64,000 bases of DNA from Stella humosa. Lineage in GTDB: Bacteria; Pseudomonadota; Alphaproteobacteria; ATCC43930; Allostellaceae. Under the pieces are notes generated by a model. That model ran no database searches. It was given only the letters and a program-made list of their open reading frames with translations, and was not told where the DNA came from. The position numbers were made by a program, and so were the translations under genes. Below, piece by piece: positions 18,333-28,200 of the stretch. The stretch spans positions 1,438,001-1,502,000 of the forward strand of contig NZ_AP019700.1 in the NCBI RefSeq assembly GCF_006738645.1. Direction: 5' to 3'. Each line of letters opens with the position of its first letter. The stretch's first letter is position 1.

Positions 18333-19250
18333 GTGGCCGAGATTCCTGCGGCCGCCCTCGACCTGGAGGCCAACCGCCGCGCCCGGCGCGCCGCCGGCAA
18401 CCGCCGCTGGCGGCTGGCCGGGTGGCTGATCGGCCGGTCGTTCGCCTCCATGCTGGGGCTGGTGCTGGTCGTCGGCATCGTCGGACTGGCCCTCCTCGGC
18501 CCGTGGATCGTGCCCTATCCCGAGCATGTCATCGGCCAGGTGAACTTGGCCGACAAGTTGAAGCCGCCCTCCTGGGCCAACTGGTTCGGCACCGACGAGG
18601 TCGGCAACGACATCCTGACCCGCATCATCGTCGGCGCGCGCCTGTCCCTGCTGGTGGGCGTCGGCATCACGCTGGCGGCGGCGGCCATCGGCGTGCCGCT
18701 CGGCATCCTGGCCGGCACGGCGGGCGGGCGCACGCGCGAAACCATCATGCGCTTCACCGACCTCTTCCTGTCGGTACCGGGGCTGGTGCTGGCGATCGCG
18801 CTCGTGGCCGCACTCGGCCCGGGCATCGCCAACGCCATGGTGGCGCTCGTCCTGGTGTGGTGGCCGGGCTATGTGCGGCTGGCGGAATCGAAGGCGCTGG
18901 CGATCCGCGAGGAGCCCTATATCGAGGCTGCCCGCGTGGTCGGCGCCTCGCGCCTGCGCATCCTCTGGCGCCATGTCCTGCCCAACGCCATCTCGCCGCT
19001 GATCGTGAAGATGAGCATGGATATCGGCCAGGCGATCCTGGCCGTAGCGTCGCTGGGCTTCATCGGCCTCGGCGCCAAGCCGCCGACGCCGGAATGGGGG
19101 GCGATGATCTCGATCGCCCGCGGCTACCTGCCCGACTACTGGTGGTATGCGGTCTTCCCGGGCCTCTTCATCTATCTGTCGGTGTTGGGCTTCAACCTGC
19201 TGGGCGACGGGCTGCGCGACATCCTCGATCCGCGGAGCAACCGCTCGTGA
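18333..19250 (+). CDS. Peptide-type ABC transporter permease (DppC class)
   Basis: This 305-residue permease starts at GTG directly after the stop of the previous gene (TGA-GTG). About 30 basic, hydrophilic residues precede the first helix (SFASMLGLVLVVGIVGLALL). The DppC motifs are FGTDEVGNDILTRIIVGAR and, in the EAA loop, YIEAARVVGASRLRILWRHV. The C-terminus NLLGDGLRDILDPRSNRS is characteristic. The stop overlaps the next start by 4 bp (GTGA). Confidence 0.92.
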   Translation: MAEIPAAALDLEANRRARRAAGNRRWRLAGWLIGRSFASMLGLVLVVGIVGLALLGPWIVPYPEHVIGQVNLADKLKPPSWANWFGTDEVGNDILTRIIVGARLSLLVGVGITLAAAAIGVPLGILAGTAGGRTRETIMRFTDLFLSVPGLVLAIALVAALGPGIANAMVALVLVWWPGYVRLAESKALAIREEPYIEAARVVGASRLRILWRHVLPNAISPLIVKMSMDIGQAILAVASLGFIGLGAKPPTPEWGAMISIARGYLPDYWWYAVFPGLFIYLSVLGFNLLGDGLRDILDPRSNRS

Positions 19251-20233
19251 CGGCCTTGCTGGAGATTGCCGACTACCGCCTGGCCTTCGACACCTTCGAC
19301 GGCACGCTGCATGTCCTGGACGGCATCGACCTGACGGTGGAGGCCGGCGCCACGCTCGGCATCGTGGGCGAGACCGGCTGCGGCAAGTCGGTCCTGGCGC
19401 GCTCGATCCTGCGCCTCAACCCGACGCCGCCCGCCCGCGTCGTCTCGGGCGAGATCCGCTTCCGCGGCGCCGATGTGCTGGCCCTGCCGGAGGCCGGCAT
19501 CCGCCGCCTGCGCGGGTCCGCCATCGCCATGGTGTTCCAGGACCCGGCCACCTACCTCAACCCCCTGCTGACCATCGCCACGCAGATGGAGGACGCGATC
19601 CGCGGCCAGGATGCGGCCGGCGGCGGCAAGGTGCGGTCGCGCAAGGCCGCCCGCGCGGTATCGGCGGAACTGCTGGCGGCGGTGGGCCTGCCGGGGCCGA
19701 TGCGCCTGCTGGCGTCCCACCCGCACCAGCTTTCGGGCGGCATGCGCCAGCGCGTGCTGATCGCCATGGCGCTGCTGGGCAACCCCTCGCTGCTGGTGGC
19801 CGACGAGCCGACCACGGCACTCGACGTCACCGTCCAGGCCCAGGTGCTGGCGCTGATCGCGGGACTGGTGCGCGAGCGCGGGCTCGCGCTGATGCTGATC
19901 AGCCACGACCTGGGCGTGGTCTCGGCCAGTTGTGCGCGGGTCGCCGTCATGTATGCCGGCACGGTCGTGGAGGAGGCGCCGACCGGCGAGCTGCTCGACC
20001 GGCCGCTGCACCCCTATTCGCGCGGCCTGATCGCGGCCGTGCCCGACCTCGACCGGCCGGAGGTGCGACCCAAGGGTATCCCCGGTACCATCCCCAGCCT
20101 GCTGCACCCGCCCGCCGGCTGCCGCTTCAACCCGCGCTGCGAGATGGCGACCGATCGCTGTCGCCAGGAGAAGCCCTTGCTGCGAGAGCTGCTGCCCGGC
20201 CGTCGCGTCGCCTGCCATCACGCCGCCGCATGA
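19247..20233 (+). CDS. Peptide-type ABC transporter ATPase (DppD class)
   Basis: This 328-residue ATPase begins at GTG 19247, overlapping the permease stop. Motifs are Walker A GETGCGKS, FQDPATYLNPLLTI in the Q-loop region, signature LSGGMRQR and Walker B LLVADEPT. The C-terminal extension CRFNPRCEMATDRC holds the cysteines common in DppD. It acts as a heterodimer with the F-class ATPase encoded next. Confidence 0.92.
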   Translation: MTALLEIADYRLAFDTFDGTLHVLDGIDLTVEAGATLGIVGETGCGKSVLARSILRLNPTPPARVVSGEIRFRGADVLALPEAGIRRLRGSAIAMVFQDPATYLNPLLTIATQMEDAIRGQDAAGGGKVRSRKAARAVSAELLAAVGLPGPMRLLASHPHQLSGGMRQRVLIAMALLGNPSLLVADEPTTALDVTVQAQVLALIAGLVRERGLALMLISHDLGVVSASCARVAVMYAGTVVEEAPTGELLDRPLHPYSRGLIAAVPDLDRPEVRPKGIPGTIPSLLHPPAGCRFNPRCEMATDRCRQEKPLLRELLPGRRVACHHAAA

Positions 20234-21231
20234 CGACGACCGCCCCGCCGCTCCTGCGCGCGACCGGTCTGGCCAAGACCTACGAGGTCGGCGGCACCGC
20301 CTTTCGCCGCGCCCACAAGGTGGCCGCCGTGGCCGGCGTCGACCTGGCGCTCGACCGCGGCACCTCGCTCGGCATCGTCGGCGAAAGCGGCTGCGGCAAG
20401 TCCACGCTGGCCCGCCTGGTATTGCGCCTGATCCCGATCAGCGGCGGCAGCATCGCCTTCTCGGGCGAGGACATCACCGCGATGGGCGAGCGCCAGCTTC
20501 GCCCGATCCGCCGGCGCATGCAGCTTATCCACCAGAACCCGGCCGCAGCACTCGACCCGCGCCTGACGGTGGAGGCGGCGGTGGCCGAGCCGCTGAAGGT
20601 CCATGGGGTGGCGCGCGGTCGGGCCTTGCGCGACCGGGTGGCGCAACTGCTGGTCGATGTCGGCCTGCCGGGCGACTTCCTGCACCGCTACCCGCACGAG
20701 TTGTCGGGCGGCCAGAAGCAGCGCGTCTGTATCGCACGCGCCCTGGCGCTGGGGCCGGAGCTGCTGGTGCTGGACGAGCCGACCTCGGCGCTGGACGTCT
20801 CGGTCCAGGCGCAGATCCTGGATTTCCTGGCCGAGCTGCGCGCCCGCCACGGCTTCGCCTACCTCTTCATCAGCCACAACCTGGCCGTCGTCCGCCAGGT
20901 GTGCGAGCGCGTCGCCGTCATGTATCTGGGCCGTATCGTCGAGGAGGGCCCGGTCGAGCAGGTGTTCGGCCAGCCGACCCATCCCTACACCCGCGCGCTG
21001 CTGGGATCGGTGCCGCGCCTGGGCCGCGCCGGCATCGCCGCCGTGGCGCCGGGCGAGCCGCCCAACCCGGCCGCCCCGCCCGCCGGCTGCCCCTTCCACC
21101 CGCGCTGCGCCTTCGCCGAGGACCGCTGCCGCACGGGTGCGCCGCCCGTGCTGGCGGCGACCGCTCCCGATCACCACGCCGCCTGCTTCGTGGCGGCCGA
21201 GGGGCGGTTGCCGGCTGCATCAACGCCGTAG
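20230..21231 (+). CDS. Peptide-type ABC transporter ATPase (DppF class)
   Basis: This 333-residue ATPase starts by ATGA overlap at 20230. Walker A is GESGCGKS. The Q-loop [19 protein letters not shown], signature LSGGQKQR and Walker [19 protein letters not shown] mark the DppF class. The C-terminus [14 protein letters not shown] is the usual cysteine extension. It is the last gene of the six-gene operon that starts at 11791; a REP-like inverted repeat follows within 5 nt of its stop. Confidence 0.92.
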   Translation: MTTTAPPLLRATGLAKTYEVGGTAFRRAHKVAAVAGVDLALDRGTSLGIVGESGCGKSTLARLVLRLIPISGGSIAFSGEDITAMGERQLRPIRRRMQLIHQNPAAALDPRLTVEAAVAEPLKVHGVARGRALRDRVAQLLVDVGLPGDFLHRYPHELSGGQKQRVCIARALALGPELLVLDEPTSALDVSVQAQILDFLAELRARHGFAYLFISHNLAVVRQVCERVAVMYLGRIVEEGPVEQVFGQPTHPYTRALLGSVPRLGRAGIAAVAPGEPPNPAAPPAGCPFHPRCAFAEDRCRTGAPPVLAATAPDHHAACFVAAEGRLPAASTP

Positions 21232-21235
21232 CGTG

Positions 21236-21357
21236 CCTCGACTGCTCGTTCCGCTGCGCTTCACCCCGCGCTCGGCATGAGGGCTGCCAGTAACCGGCAC
21301 GTAGAAGAACGCAGGCCTTCCTTATCCTGAGCGCGGAGCGCAGCGAGCAGTCGAAGG
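21236..21357. repeat. REP-like paired inverted repeat between convergent operons
   Basis: Two imperfect copies of the same roughly 40-nt unit lie in opposite orientation, at 21236-21282 and 21320-21357. Each contains the core agcgcagcg...agcagtcga on one strand. They can pair into a long stem across a spacer of about 37 nt. The element fills the gap between two convergent operons, the usual place for REP/BIME-type dispersed palindromes. It could act as a bidirectional transcription end or mRNA stabiliser. Other copies in the genome are expected but cannot be seen here. Confidence 0.7.
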
Positions 21358-21374
21358 ACCCGCCGGCGCCCGCA

Positions 21375-22919
21375 TCACGCCACGTCGCCCACCACCCGCG
21401 CCCGTACGCGCAGCGAGTTGCCGGGCAGGTAGGCGAGCGGGATATCCTCCATCTCCACCAGCTTCAGGCTCTCCCGGTCGGCACCGGCGCGCACCGCGCG
21501 GGCCTCGGCCAGTTCGCGGGCGCGCGCCATGGCGGCCTCGCGCGGCAGGTCGCGGAAGATCTGGTCGACCTCGCCTGACACCTGGGCGATGGCGGCACCC
21601 AGCGCGTTGGCCACCCCCTGGTGCGGCACCCGCACCACTTCCGACACGCCGGGCAGGCTGTCCGGCACCAGGAAGGCGCCGCCGCCGACGGCGATCAGCG
21701 GGATGTCGGCCGCATCGCTTTTCATGCGGTCGACGGCATCGGCGATCATCGCGTGGATGCGGGCGATGGCGGCGCGGACATAGGCGGGGTCGAGGTCGGC
21801 CACGCGCGAACGGTCGCCCAGCTCCACCAGGCCGGCCGCCACCGCGACGTCGGACGTCGTCAGGTCCGGCCCGCCGAAGACGCGGGCGCGCTCGGTCAGG
21901 CGGAAGCCGACGCTGACCGGGCCGATATCGTTGGGGTCGGCCGGGTTGCAGAGCGTACCGCCGCCGAGCCCGATCGACAGCAGGTCGGGCATGCGGAAGA
22001 GGGTGCGCACGCCGCCCACCTCGACCACGTTGTTGGCCTCGCGCGGGAAGCCGTTCACCAGGCTGCCGACGTCGGACGTGGTGCCGCCGACATCGACCAC
22101 CAGCGCCCGGTCGAGGCCCGACAGGAAGGCCGCCCCGCGCAGGCTGTTGGTCGGGCCGGAGGCGAAGGAGCGTACGGGATAGGCGGCGGCCTCGTCGGAC
22201 TGCACGACGGTGCCGTCGTTCTGGGTGATGAACAGCGGCGCCGCGATGCCGACCGCGGCCAGCGCGTCGGCGAAGGCGGCCACCGTGCGCCGCGCCATCG
22301 GCACCAGGGCGGCGTTCAGCAGCGACACGTTCTCGCGCGCCAGCAGGCCAATGCGGCCCAGCTCGTGCGACAGGGTGACCTGGGCGTCGGGCCATTCCTC
22401 GGCCAGGATGGCGGCCGCCCGCTGCTCCTGGTCGGGATTCAGGGGCGAGAAGGCGCCGGTGATGGCGACGGCCGTCGTGCCGTCGGCGCGGATGGCGCGG
22501 GCCGCTGCCCGCACGGCGTCCGCATCGAAGGGCGCGATCGGCTGCCCGTCGACCTCGTAGCCGCCGCGCACGGCGTGGCTGGGGGCGGCCACCACGGCGC
22601 GCAGGTCGGCCGGCCAGTCGACGAAGGCGGGCAGGGTGCGCGCGGCCGGCAGCGAGATGCGGATGCCCGCCGTGCGGGCCAGGCCCCGGCGCTGCACGAC
22701 GGCATTCGTGAAGTGGGTGGTGCCGATCATCACCGCGCCCACCGCGTCGCCGGCCGTGCCGCTCTCGTCCAGCAGCCGGCGCAGGGTGGCGAGGATGCCG
22801 CCCATGACGTCGGCGGTGGTCGCGGTCTTGACCGCATGGCGCACGCTGCCGCCCTGGATCAGGACGGCGTCGGTGTTGGTGCCGCCGACATCGATGCCGA
22901 TGCGTAGAATATCGGTCAT
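21375..22919 (-). CDS. Short HyuA-type hydantoinase/oxoprolinase subunit
   Basis: This 514-residue protein starts MTDILRIGIDVGGTNTDAVL, the HyuA actin-type phosphate loop. It has GTTHFTNAVVQRRGL, VVDVGGTTSDVGSLVNGFPR and a glycine-rich IGLGGGTLCNP. It is shorter than full HyuA proteins (about 680 residues) and appears to lack the C-terminal domain. Its ATG at 22919 overlaps the stop of the DUF917 gene (ATGA), a pairing known for this short HyuA type. No HyuB half is adjacent, so this is a different system from the fused enzyme at 11791. The substrate is unknown. Confidence 0.88.
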   Translation of the reverse strand: MTDILRIGIDVGGTNTDAVLIQGGSVRHAVKTATTADVMGGILATLRRLLDESGTAGDAVGAVMIGTTHFTNAVVQRRGLARTAGIRISLPAARTLPAFVDWPADLRAVVAAPSHAVRGGYEVDGQPIAPFDADAVRAAARAIRADGTTAVAITGAFSPLNPDQEQRAAAILAEEWPDAQVTLSHELGRIGLLARENVSLLNAALVPMARRTVAAFADALAAVGIAAPLFITQNDGTVVQSDEAAAYPVRSFASGPTNSLRGAAFLSGLDRALVVDVGGTTSDVGSLVNGFPREANNVVEVGGVRTLFRMPDLLSIGLGGGTLCNPADPNDIGPVSVGFRLTERARVFGGPDLTTSDVAVAAGLVELGDRSRVADLDPAYVRAAIARIHAMIADAVDRMKSDAADIPLIAVGGGAFLVPDSLPGVSEVVRVPHQGVANALGAAIAQVSGEVDQIFRDLPREAAMARARELAEARAVRAGADRESLKLVEMEDIPLAYLPGNSLRVRARVVGDVA

Positions 22920-24013
22920 GCCGGGCGCTCCGCGAAGACGGAGTGGAAGTCGAGGTCGAAGCCGAAGGCGCGCGGGCCGACATGCTTCAGGCCCTTGGGC
23001 GTCGTCAGGATGGCGGGCGCCGGCAGGGCGATCACCGTCACCCGCTGGCCGTAGCGCACCGTCTCGGTGCCGATGGCGTCGCCCGAGGCGCTGTCGACCA
23101 GGGTGATCAGGTCGGGCACGGTGGCCGCCACCTGGTCGCCGCGCCAGGCGACCGAGAACTCGTTCTGGAAGTCGATCGCCATGGTCTGGCCCAGGTCGGC
23201 GTCCAGCCCCTCGATGGCGATGCGGCCGCGCAGCCAGCCTTCGGTCGCGCGCCGCATCACGTCGGTGATCTTGCCGCGGAAGAGGACCATGCCGCCCTCG
23301 GCCGCGACCACGGCCGCGATCGGGTCGGCGTGGGCTTCGCGGGCGGCGCGCACCGTGCGGCCGATCGACAGCCCGCGCGACAGCGTGTGCAGGCAGGTCG
23401 CGCGCTTCACCTCCGCGCCGGTGCGCGGCGCCTTGCAGGTGGCGGCCGAAGCGCCGAACACGGTGCAGGCGCGCCTGGTCATCCGCTCCATCCACGACCA
23501 GTCCTCGGCCTCGGTGAAGAGGATGCGGTTGCGGCGGATGTCGACCATCGTCCACGGGTAGGCCGGCAGGTCGCAGATGGCGAAGGTGGTCATGTCGGCC
23601 TGGGGGAAAGCGCGGCCCATGGCGTCGCAGTCGACGATCGGCAGGCCCAGCAGCAGCCCGGCCAGGATCGCCTGGAAGCCGTTGCTGCCGCCCACCTCCC
23701 ACAGCATCACCGCGTCGAAGCGGCGGCCGAGATACTCCTCCATCATCGGGATGGTGCTGGCGATCACGTCGCCGTCGCACAGCTTCTCCTGCTTGGCCAG
23801 CGGCGCCCCCATCTGGCCGACGCAGGCGACCAGCGCGTCGTCGGGCAGCGACAGCGGGTCGATCACCGTTGCGCGGCGGCCGGCGGCCAGGTGCTGCTTG
23901 GCCTCCAGCATCGAGAAGTAGGGGTCGCCGCCGCCGCCGGTGCCGAGGATCCAGGCGCCGGTCGCGAAATCCTCCAGATCCCGCTCGCGCAAATCGAAGG
24001 GGGGACGATGCAT
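22916..24013 (-). CDS. DUF917 family protein
   Basis: This 365-residue cytoplasmic protein carries ATGAWILGTGGGGDPYFS at about residues 16-33, the glycine-rich N-terminal signature of DUF917. Further landmarks are VACVGQMGAPL, a WEVGGSNGFQAILAGL stretch, and VDCDAMGRAFPQ. DUF917 proteins are repeatedly found with short HyuA proteins, and the 4-bp gene overlap here suggests a stoichiometric partner. The biochemical role of the family is not established to my knowledge. A substrate-opening or hydrolase subunit function is inference. Confidence 0.88.
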   Translation of the reverse strand: MHRPPFDLRERDLEDFATGAWILGTGGGGDPYFSMLEAKQHLAAGRRATVIDPLSLPDDALVACVGQMGAPLAKQEKLCDGDVIASTIPMMEEYLGRRFDAVMLWEVGGSNGFQAILAGLLLGLPIVDCDAMGRAFPQADMTTFAICDLPAYPWTMVDIRRNRILFTEAEDWSWMERMTRRACTVFGASAATCKAPRTGAEVKRATCLHTLSRGLSIGRTVRAAREAHADPIAAVVAAEGGMVLFRGKITDVMRRATEGWLRGRIAIEGLDADLGQTMAIDFQNEFSVAWRGDQVAATVPDLITLVDSASGDAIGTETVRYGQRVTVIALPAPAILTTPKGLKHVGPRAFGFDLDFHSVFAERPA

Positions 24014-24093
24014 GGGCGATCCGGGCTCCGGGAGATGGCGGGCGGGAAGATGGCGGGAAGGGACAGGAACGCTATCCTATCGCCCGATCAGTG

Positions 24094-25047
24094 TCACCCC
24101 GGCGCGGACGCCTTCTGCAAAGCCTCCAGGATCGCCACCAGCTTGGCGTCGCGGTCGCGGGCCAGCTCCGGGATGGTGCGGCCGGCGGCCTCCTCGGCCA
24201 CGCCCTCGATCAGTTGCCGGCGCACCTCGGGCGTCAGGCGGGGGCGGCCCAGCTCTTCCCAGCGCGTCTCCATGAACTCGCCCAGATGGTCGAGGAAGTG
24301 GGGCATGCCACCCTCGCCGCCGGCCAGCGAGAAGGTGAGGGTGGGGCCCATGATGGCCCAGCGCAGGCCGGGGCCGTAGGCGATGGCCTTGTCGGTGTCC
24401 TCCACCGTCGCCACGCCCTCGGCGACGCAGTGGACCGCCTCGCGCCACAAGGCGCTCTGCAGGCGGTTGGCGAGGTGGCCCGGGATCTCCTTCAAGAGCC
24501 GGATCGTCTTCTTGCCGACCGCCTCATAGAAGGCGATGGCCCACTGGACCGTCTCTTCGTCGGTCCGGCCGCCGCCCACCACCTCCACCAGCGGGATCAG
24601 GTGCGGCGGGTTGAACGGGTGGCCGATCACCAGCCGGCCCGGATGGGCCATGCGCGATTGCAGGCTGGAGGGCGTGAAGCCCGAGGTGGAGGACGAGATC
24701 ACCCGGTCGGGCGGCAGGGCGGCGTCGATGCGCGCCAGCAGCTCCTGCTTCAGCGTCTCGCGCTCGGGCGCCTGCTCCTGCACGAAGTCGGCGTCGCGCA
24801 CGCAGTCCTCGACATCGGCCGTGAAGCGCAGCCGCGCGGGATCGGCCCCGACCGCCAGGCCCAGCCGCTCCAGCGTCGGCCAGGCGCGGGCGACGAACCC
24901 GCGGGCGAAGGCCTCGCCGTCCGGCGCCGGATCGGTCGCCACCACGTCATAGCCGCGCGCCAGGAACCACACCGCCCAGCTCGCCCCGATGGTGCCCGCC
25001 CCCACGATCGCCACCCGCCGCACGTCGCCGACATCGATCAACGCCAT
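24094..25047 (-). CDS. 3-hydroxyacyl-CoA dehydrogenase family enzyme (L-carnitine dehydrogenase-like)
   Basis: This is a 317-residue NAD-dependent dehydrogenase. The Rossmann motif VAIVGAGTIGASWAVWF is at residues 12-28. The conserved SSSTSGFTPSSLQ, GHPFNPPHLIPLVEVVGG and the C-terminal domain with LANRLQSALWREAVH match the 3-hydroxyacyl-CoA dehydrogenase fold. The overall pattern, with a GLRWAIMGP segment and no thiolase or hydratase partner, resembles L-carnitine or L-gulonate 3-dehydrogenases more than beta-oxidation enzymes. It is 80 nt upstream of the DUF917/HyuA pair on the same strand and may be cotranscribed. The substrate assignment is tentative. Confidence 0.8.
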   Translation of the reverse strand: MALIDVGDVRRVAIVGAGTIGASWAVWFLARGYDVVATDPAPDGEAFARGFVARAWPTLERLGLAVGADPARLRFTADVEDCVRDADFVQEQAPERETLKQELLARIDAALPPDRVISSSTSGFTPSSLQSRMAHPGRLVIGHPFNPPHLIPLVEVVGGGRTDEETVQWAIAFYEAVGKKTIRLLKEIPGHLANRLQSALWREAVHCVAEGVATVEDTDKAIAYGPGLRWAIMGPTLTFSLAGGEGGMPHFLDHLGEFMETRWEELGRPRLTPEVRRQLIEGVAEEAAGRTIPELARDRDAKLVAILEALQKASAPG

Positions 25048-25154
25048 GTTCGTTCCCCTCCCTGATTGCCGCGGCAGGATCGCGGGGCGGATGGGTTGGC
25101 GTCAATCGCGGGTGCCGCGCATTTCGGCTGGCCAAGCATTGAAATCGGATTCGT

Positions 25155-25175
25155 GATGGCGAGCGGCTCGCCATC
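25155..25175. other. Hairpin, 9-bp perfect stem
   Basis: gatggcgag and ctcgccatc flank a 3-nt loop in the gap between nrdJ and the downstream dehydrogenase gene. No T-run follows on either strand. It may be a second RNA hairpin of the nrdJ 3' region. Confidence 0.35.
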
Positions 25176-25218
25176 CTCCTCCTCGGACGAAGCAGCGAGG
25201 GTCTCCCGGAATCGAAGC

Positions 25219-25242
25219 GGGGGGACGGTTGCCCGTCCCCCC
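25219..25242 (-). terminator. Strong hairpin 22 nt after the nrdJ stop
   Basis: A perfect 10-bp GC stem (ggggggacgg / ccgtcccccc) with a 4-nt loop lies just past the nrdJ TAA. The T-tract expected of an intrinsic terminator is missing, so it may be an RNA 3'-end stabiliser or a poor terminator. Confidence 0.5.
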
Positions 25243-25264
25243 GTCTACCCGCCAGGGACCGACC

Positions 25265-28200
25265 TTAGCTGCAGCCGCTGGTCGACCCGCAGGTGTCGCA
25301 CTTCATGCAGGTGCCGTTGCGCACCAGCGTGAAGTTGCCGCATTCGCCGCAGGAGTCACCCTCGTAGCCCTTCATCCGCGCCTGGCGCACCCGCTCGGCG
25401 CGGCTGGCGCCACCGGCGGCGCGGGGGGGCGCGGCCGGGGCCGGGGCCTCGAACGACCGGGTCTCGAAGGCCTGCACCAGGGTGGTGTTGCCGCCGACCG
25501 CCAGCGCCACCGTCTCGGTCGCGACCGAAGTGGCCTGGACGGTGGCGGGCTGGGCCGCCGCCTGGCCGCCGCCTGGCACGACATAGAGGCGGGAGCGGAC
25601 ATAGCCGTTGCTGGCGACGCGCTGCACGGCAGCCATCGAGGGCAGGTCGCCCTCGCCGTCGCCGCGGCCCAGTGTGTCCGGCATCATGTCGGCGGGCTCG
25701 GCATGGGCCAGGTCGTTGCGGCCCAGGTACGAGATCGCCAGTTCGCGGAAGATATAGTCGAGGATCGAGGTCGACATCTTGATGGTGTCGTTGCCCTCGA
25801 CGATGCCCGACGGCTCGAAGCGGGTGAAGGTGAAGGCCTCGACGAACTCCTCCAGCGGCACGCCGTATTGCAGGCCGATGGAGATGGCGATGGCGAAGTT
25901 GTTCATCAGCGAGCGGAAGGCAGCGCCCTCCTTGTGCATGTCGATGAAGATCTCGCCCGCCTTGCCGTCCTCGTACTCGCCGGTGCGCAGGTACACCTTG
26001 TGGCCGCCGACGATGGCCTTCTGGGTATAGCCCTTGCGCCGCTGCGGCAGGCGGCGGCGCTCGGCCCGCTCCACCACCCGTTCGACGATGCGCTCCACGA
26101 TCCGCTCGGCCACCATCGGCGCCTTGGCCGCGGGGGCCGCGGCGGCCACGTCGTCCGCGATCTCCTCGGCCGCGTCGTCGCCGATCGCCGAAGACAGCGG
26201 CTGCGACAGCTTGGAGCCGTCGCGATAGAGCGCGTTGGCCTTCAGCCCCAGGCGCCAGGACAGGAGATAGGCCTCCTTGCAGTCCTCGACGGTGGCGTTG
26301 TTGGCCATGTTGATGGTCTTGGAGATGGCGCCGGTGATGAAGGGCTGGGCGGCGGCCATCATGCGGATGTGGCTGTCGACCGAGAGATAGCGCTTGCCGT
26401 CGCGGCCGCACGGGTTGGCGCAGTCGAAGACCGGCAGGTGCTCGGCCTTCAGGTAGGGCGCGCCCTCCAGCGTCATCGCCCCGCAGCAATGGATGTTGGC
26501 GGCATCGACGGCTGCGCGCGAGAAGCCGAGGGCGGCCAGCAGGTCGAAGGCCGGGTCGTCCAGGCTGTCGTTCGAGAGGCCCAGCCGGTCGCGGCAGAAA
26601 TCCTCGCCCAGCGTCCACTTGTTGAAGGCGAACTTGATGTCGAAGGCGCTGCCGAGGGCCGCTTCCAGCTTCTCGATCGCGGCCTCGGTGAAGCCCTTGG
26701 CCCGCAGCCCCTCATGGTCGATGCCGGGGGCGCCATCCAGCGAACCGTGGCCGACCGCCCAGTTCACGATCTCGGTGATCTGCCACTCGGGATAGCTCAG
26801 GGTACGCAGCGCCTGGGGCACCATGCGGTTGATGATCTTGAAGTAGCCGCCGCCGGCCAGCTTCTTGTACTTCACCAGCGCGAAGTCGGGCTCGATGCCG
26901 GTCGTGTCGCAATCCATGACGAGGCCGATCGTGCCCGTCGGCGCGATCACCGTCGTCTGGGCATTGCGGAAGCCATGCTGCTTGCCGAGCTCCAGCGCCT
27001 CGTCCCAGGACAGGCGGGCGGCCTCGACCAGCGCCTGGTCGGGGCAGTTGGCGGCATCCAGCGGCACCGGCAGGATCGCCAGCCCCTCATAGCCCGCGGT
27101 CTCGCCGTGGGCGGCCCGGCGATGGTTGCGGATGACGCGCAGCATGGCGCCGCGATTGGCGGCATAGCCGGGGAAGGCGCCCAGCTCGGCCGCCATCCGG
27201 GCCGAGGTCGCATAGGCCTGCCCGGTCATCAGGGCGGTGATGGCGCCGCACAGCGCGCGGCCGGCATCGCTGTCATAGGGCAGGCCCATGGCCATCAGCA
27301 GCCCGCCGATGTTGGCATAGCCCAGGCCCAGCGTGCGGAACTCGTAGCTGAGCTCGGCGATCCGGCGCGACGGGAACTGCGCCATCAGCACCGCCACTTC
27401 GAGCACCACCGTCCACAGCCGGCAGGCATGGGCGAAGCCCTCGGTGTCGAACGTGCCCTCGGCCGTGTGGAACGCCATCAGGTTGATCGACGCCAGATTG
27501 CAGGCCGTGTCGTCGAGGAACATGTACTCCGAGCAGGGGTTGGACGCGTTGATCCGTCCGCTCTCGGGGCAGGTGTGCCACTCGTTGATGGTGGTGTCGT
27601 ACTGCACGCCCGGATCGGCCGAGGCCCAGGCGGCATGGGCGATCTTCTCCCACAGCTCGCGGGCGGGCAGGCGGCGGGCGACCTTGCCGTCGGTGCGGCG
27701 GATCAGCTCCCAGTCCGCACCCTTCTCGACCCGGTCGAGGAAGGCGTTCGACAGGCGCACCGAGTTGTTCGAATTCTGGCCCGAGACGGTGAGGTAGGCC
27801 TCGGAATCCCAGTCGGTGTCGTAGGTCGGGAAGTGGATCGAGCTGTAGCCCTGGCGGGCGAACTGGATCACGCGCTGGATGTAGTTCTCGGCCACCATGG
27901 CGCGGCGCGCGGCGCGGATCTCGGCCTTCAGCGCGGCGTTCTTCGCCGGGTCGAAGCGGTCTTCGCCCGTTGCCCCGACCCCGGCTGCTTCGGTGCAGGC
28001 CTTCATGATGCGGTTGAGGTGGCGGTCGGCCAGCTTGGAGCCGGCGACGAGCGCTGCCACCTTCTGTTCCTCGACGACCTTCCAGTCGATATAGGCCTCA
28101 ATGTCGGGGTGGTCGACGTCGACCGTCACCATCTTGGCCGCCCGGCGCGTGGTGCCGCCGGACTTGATGGCGCCGGCCGCGCGGTCGCCGATCTTGAGGA

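Noticed and set aside
12832-18974. Two very long minus-strand frames (938 and 1128 codons)
   Set aside because: They run antisense to the hydantoinase and ABC transporter genes and show only composition-driven sequence. Third-position GC bias explains their length.
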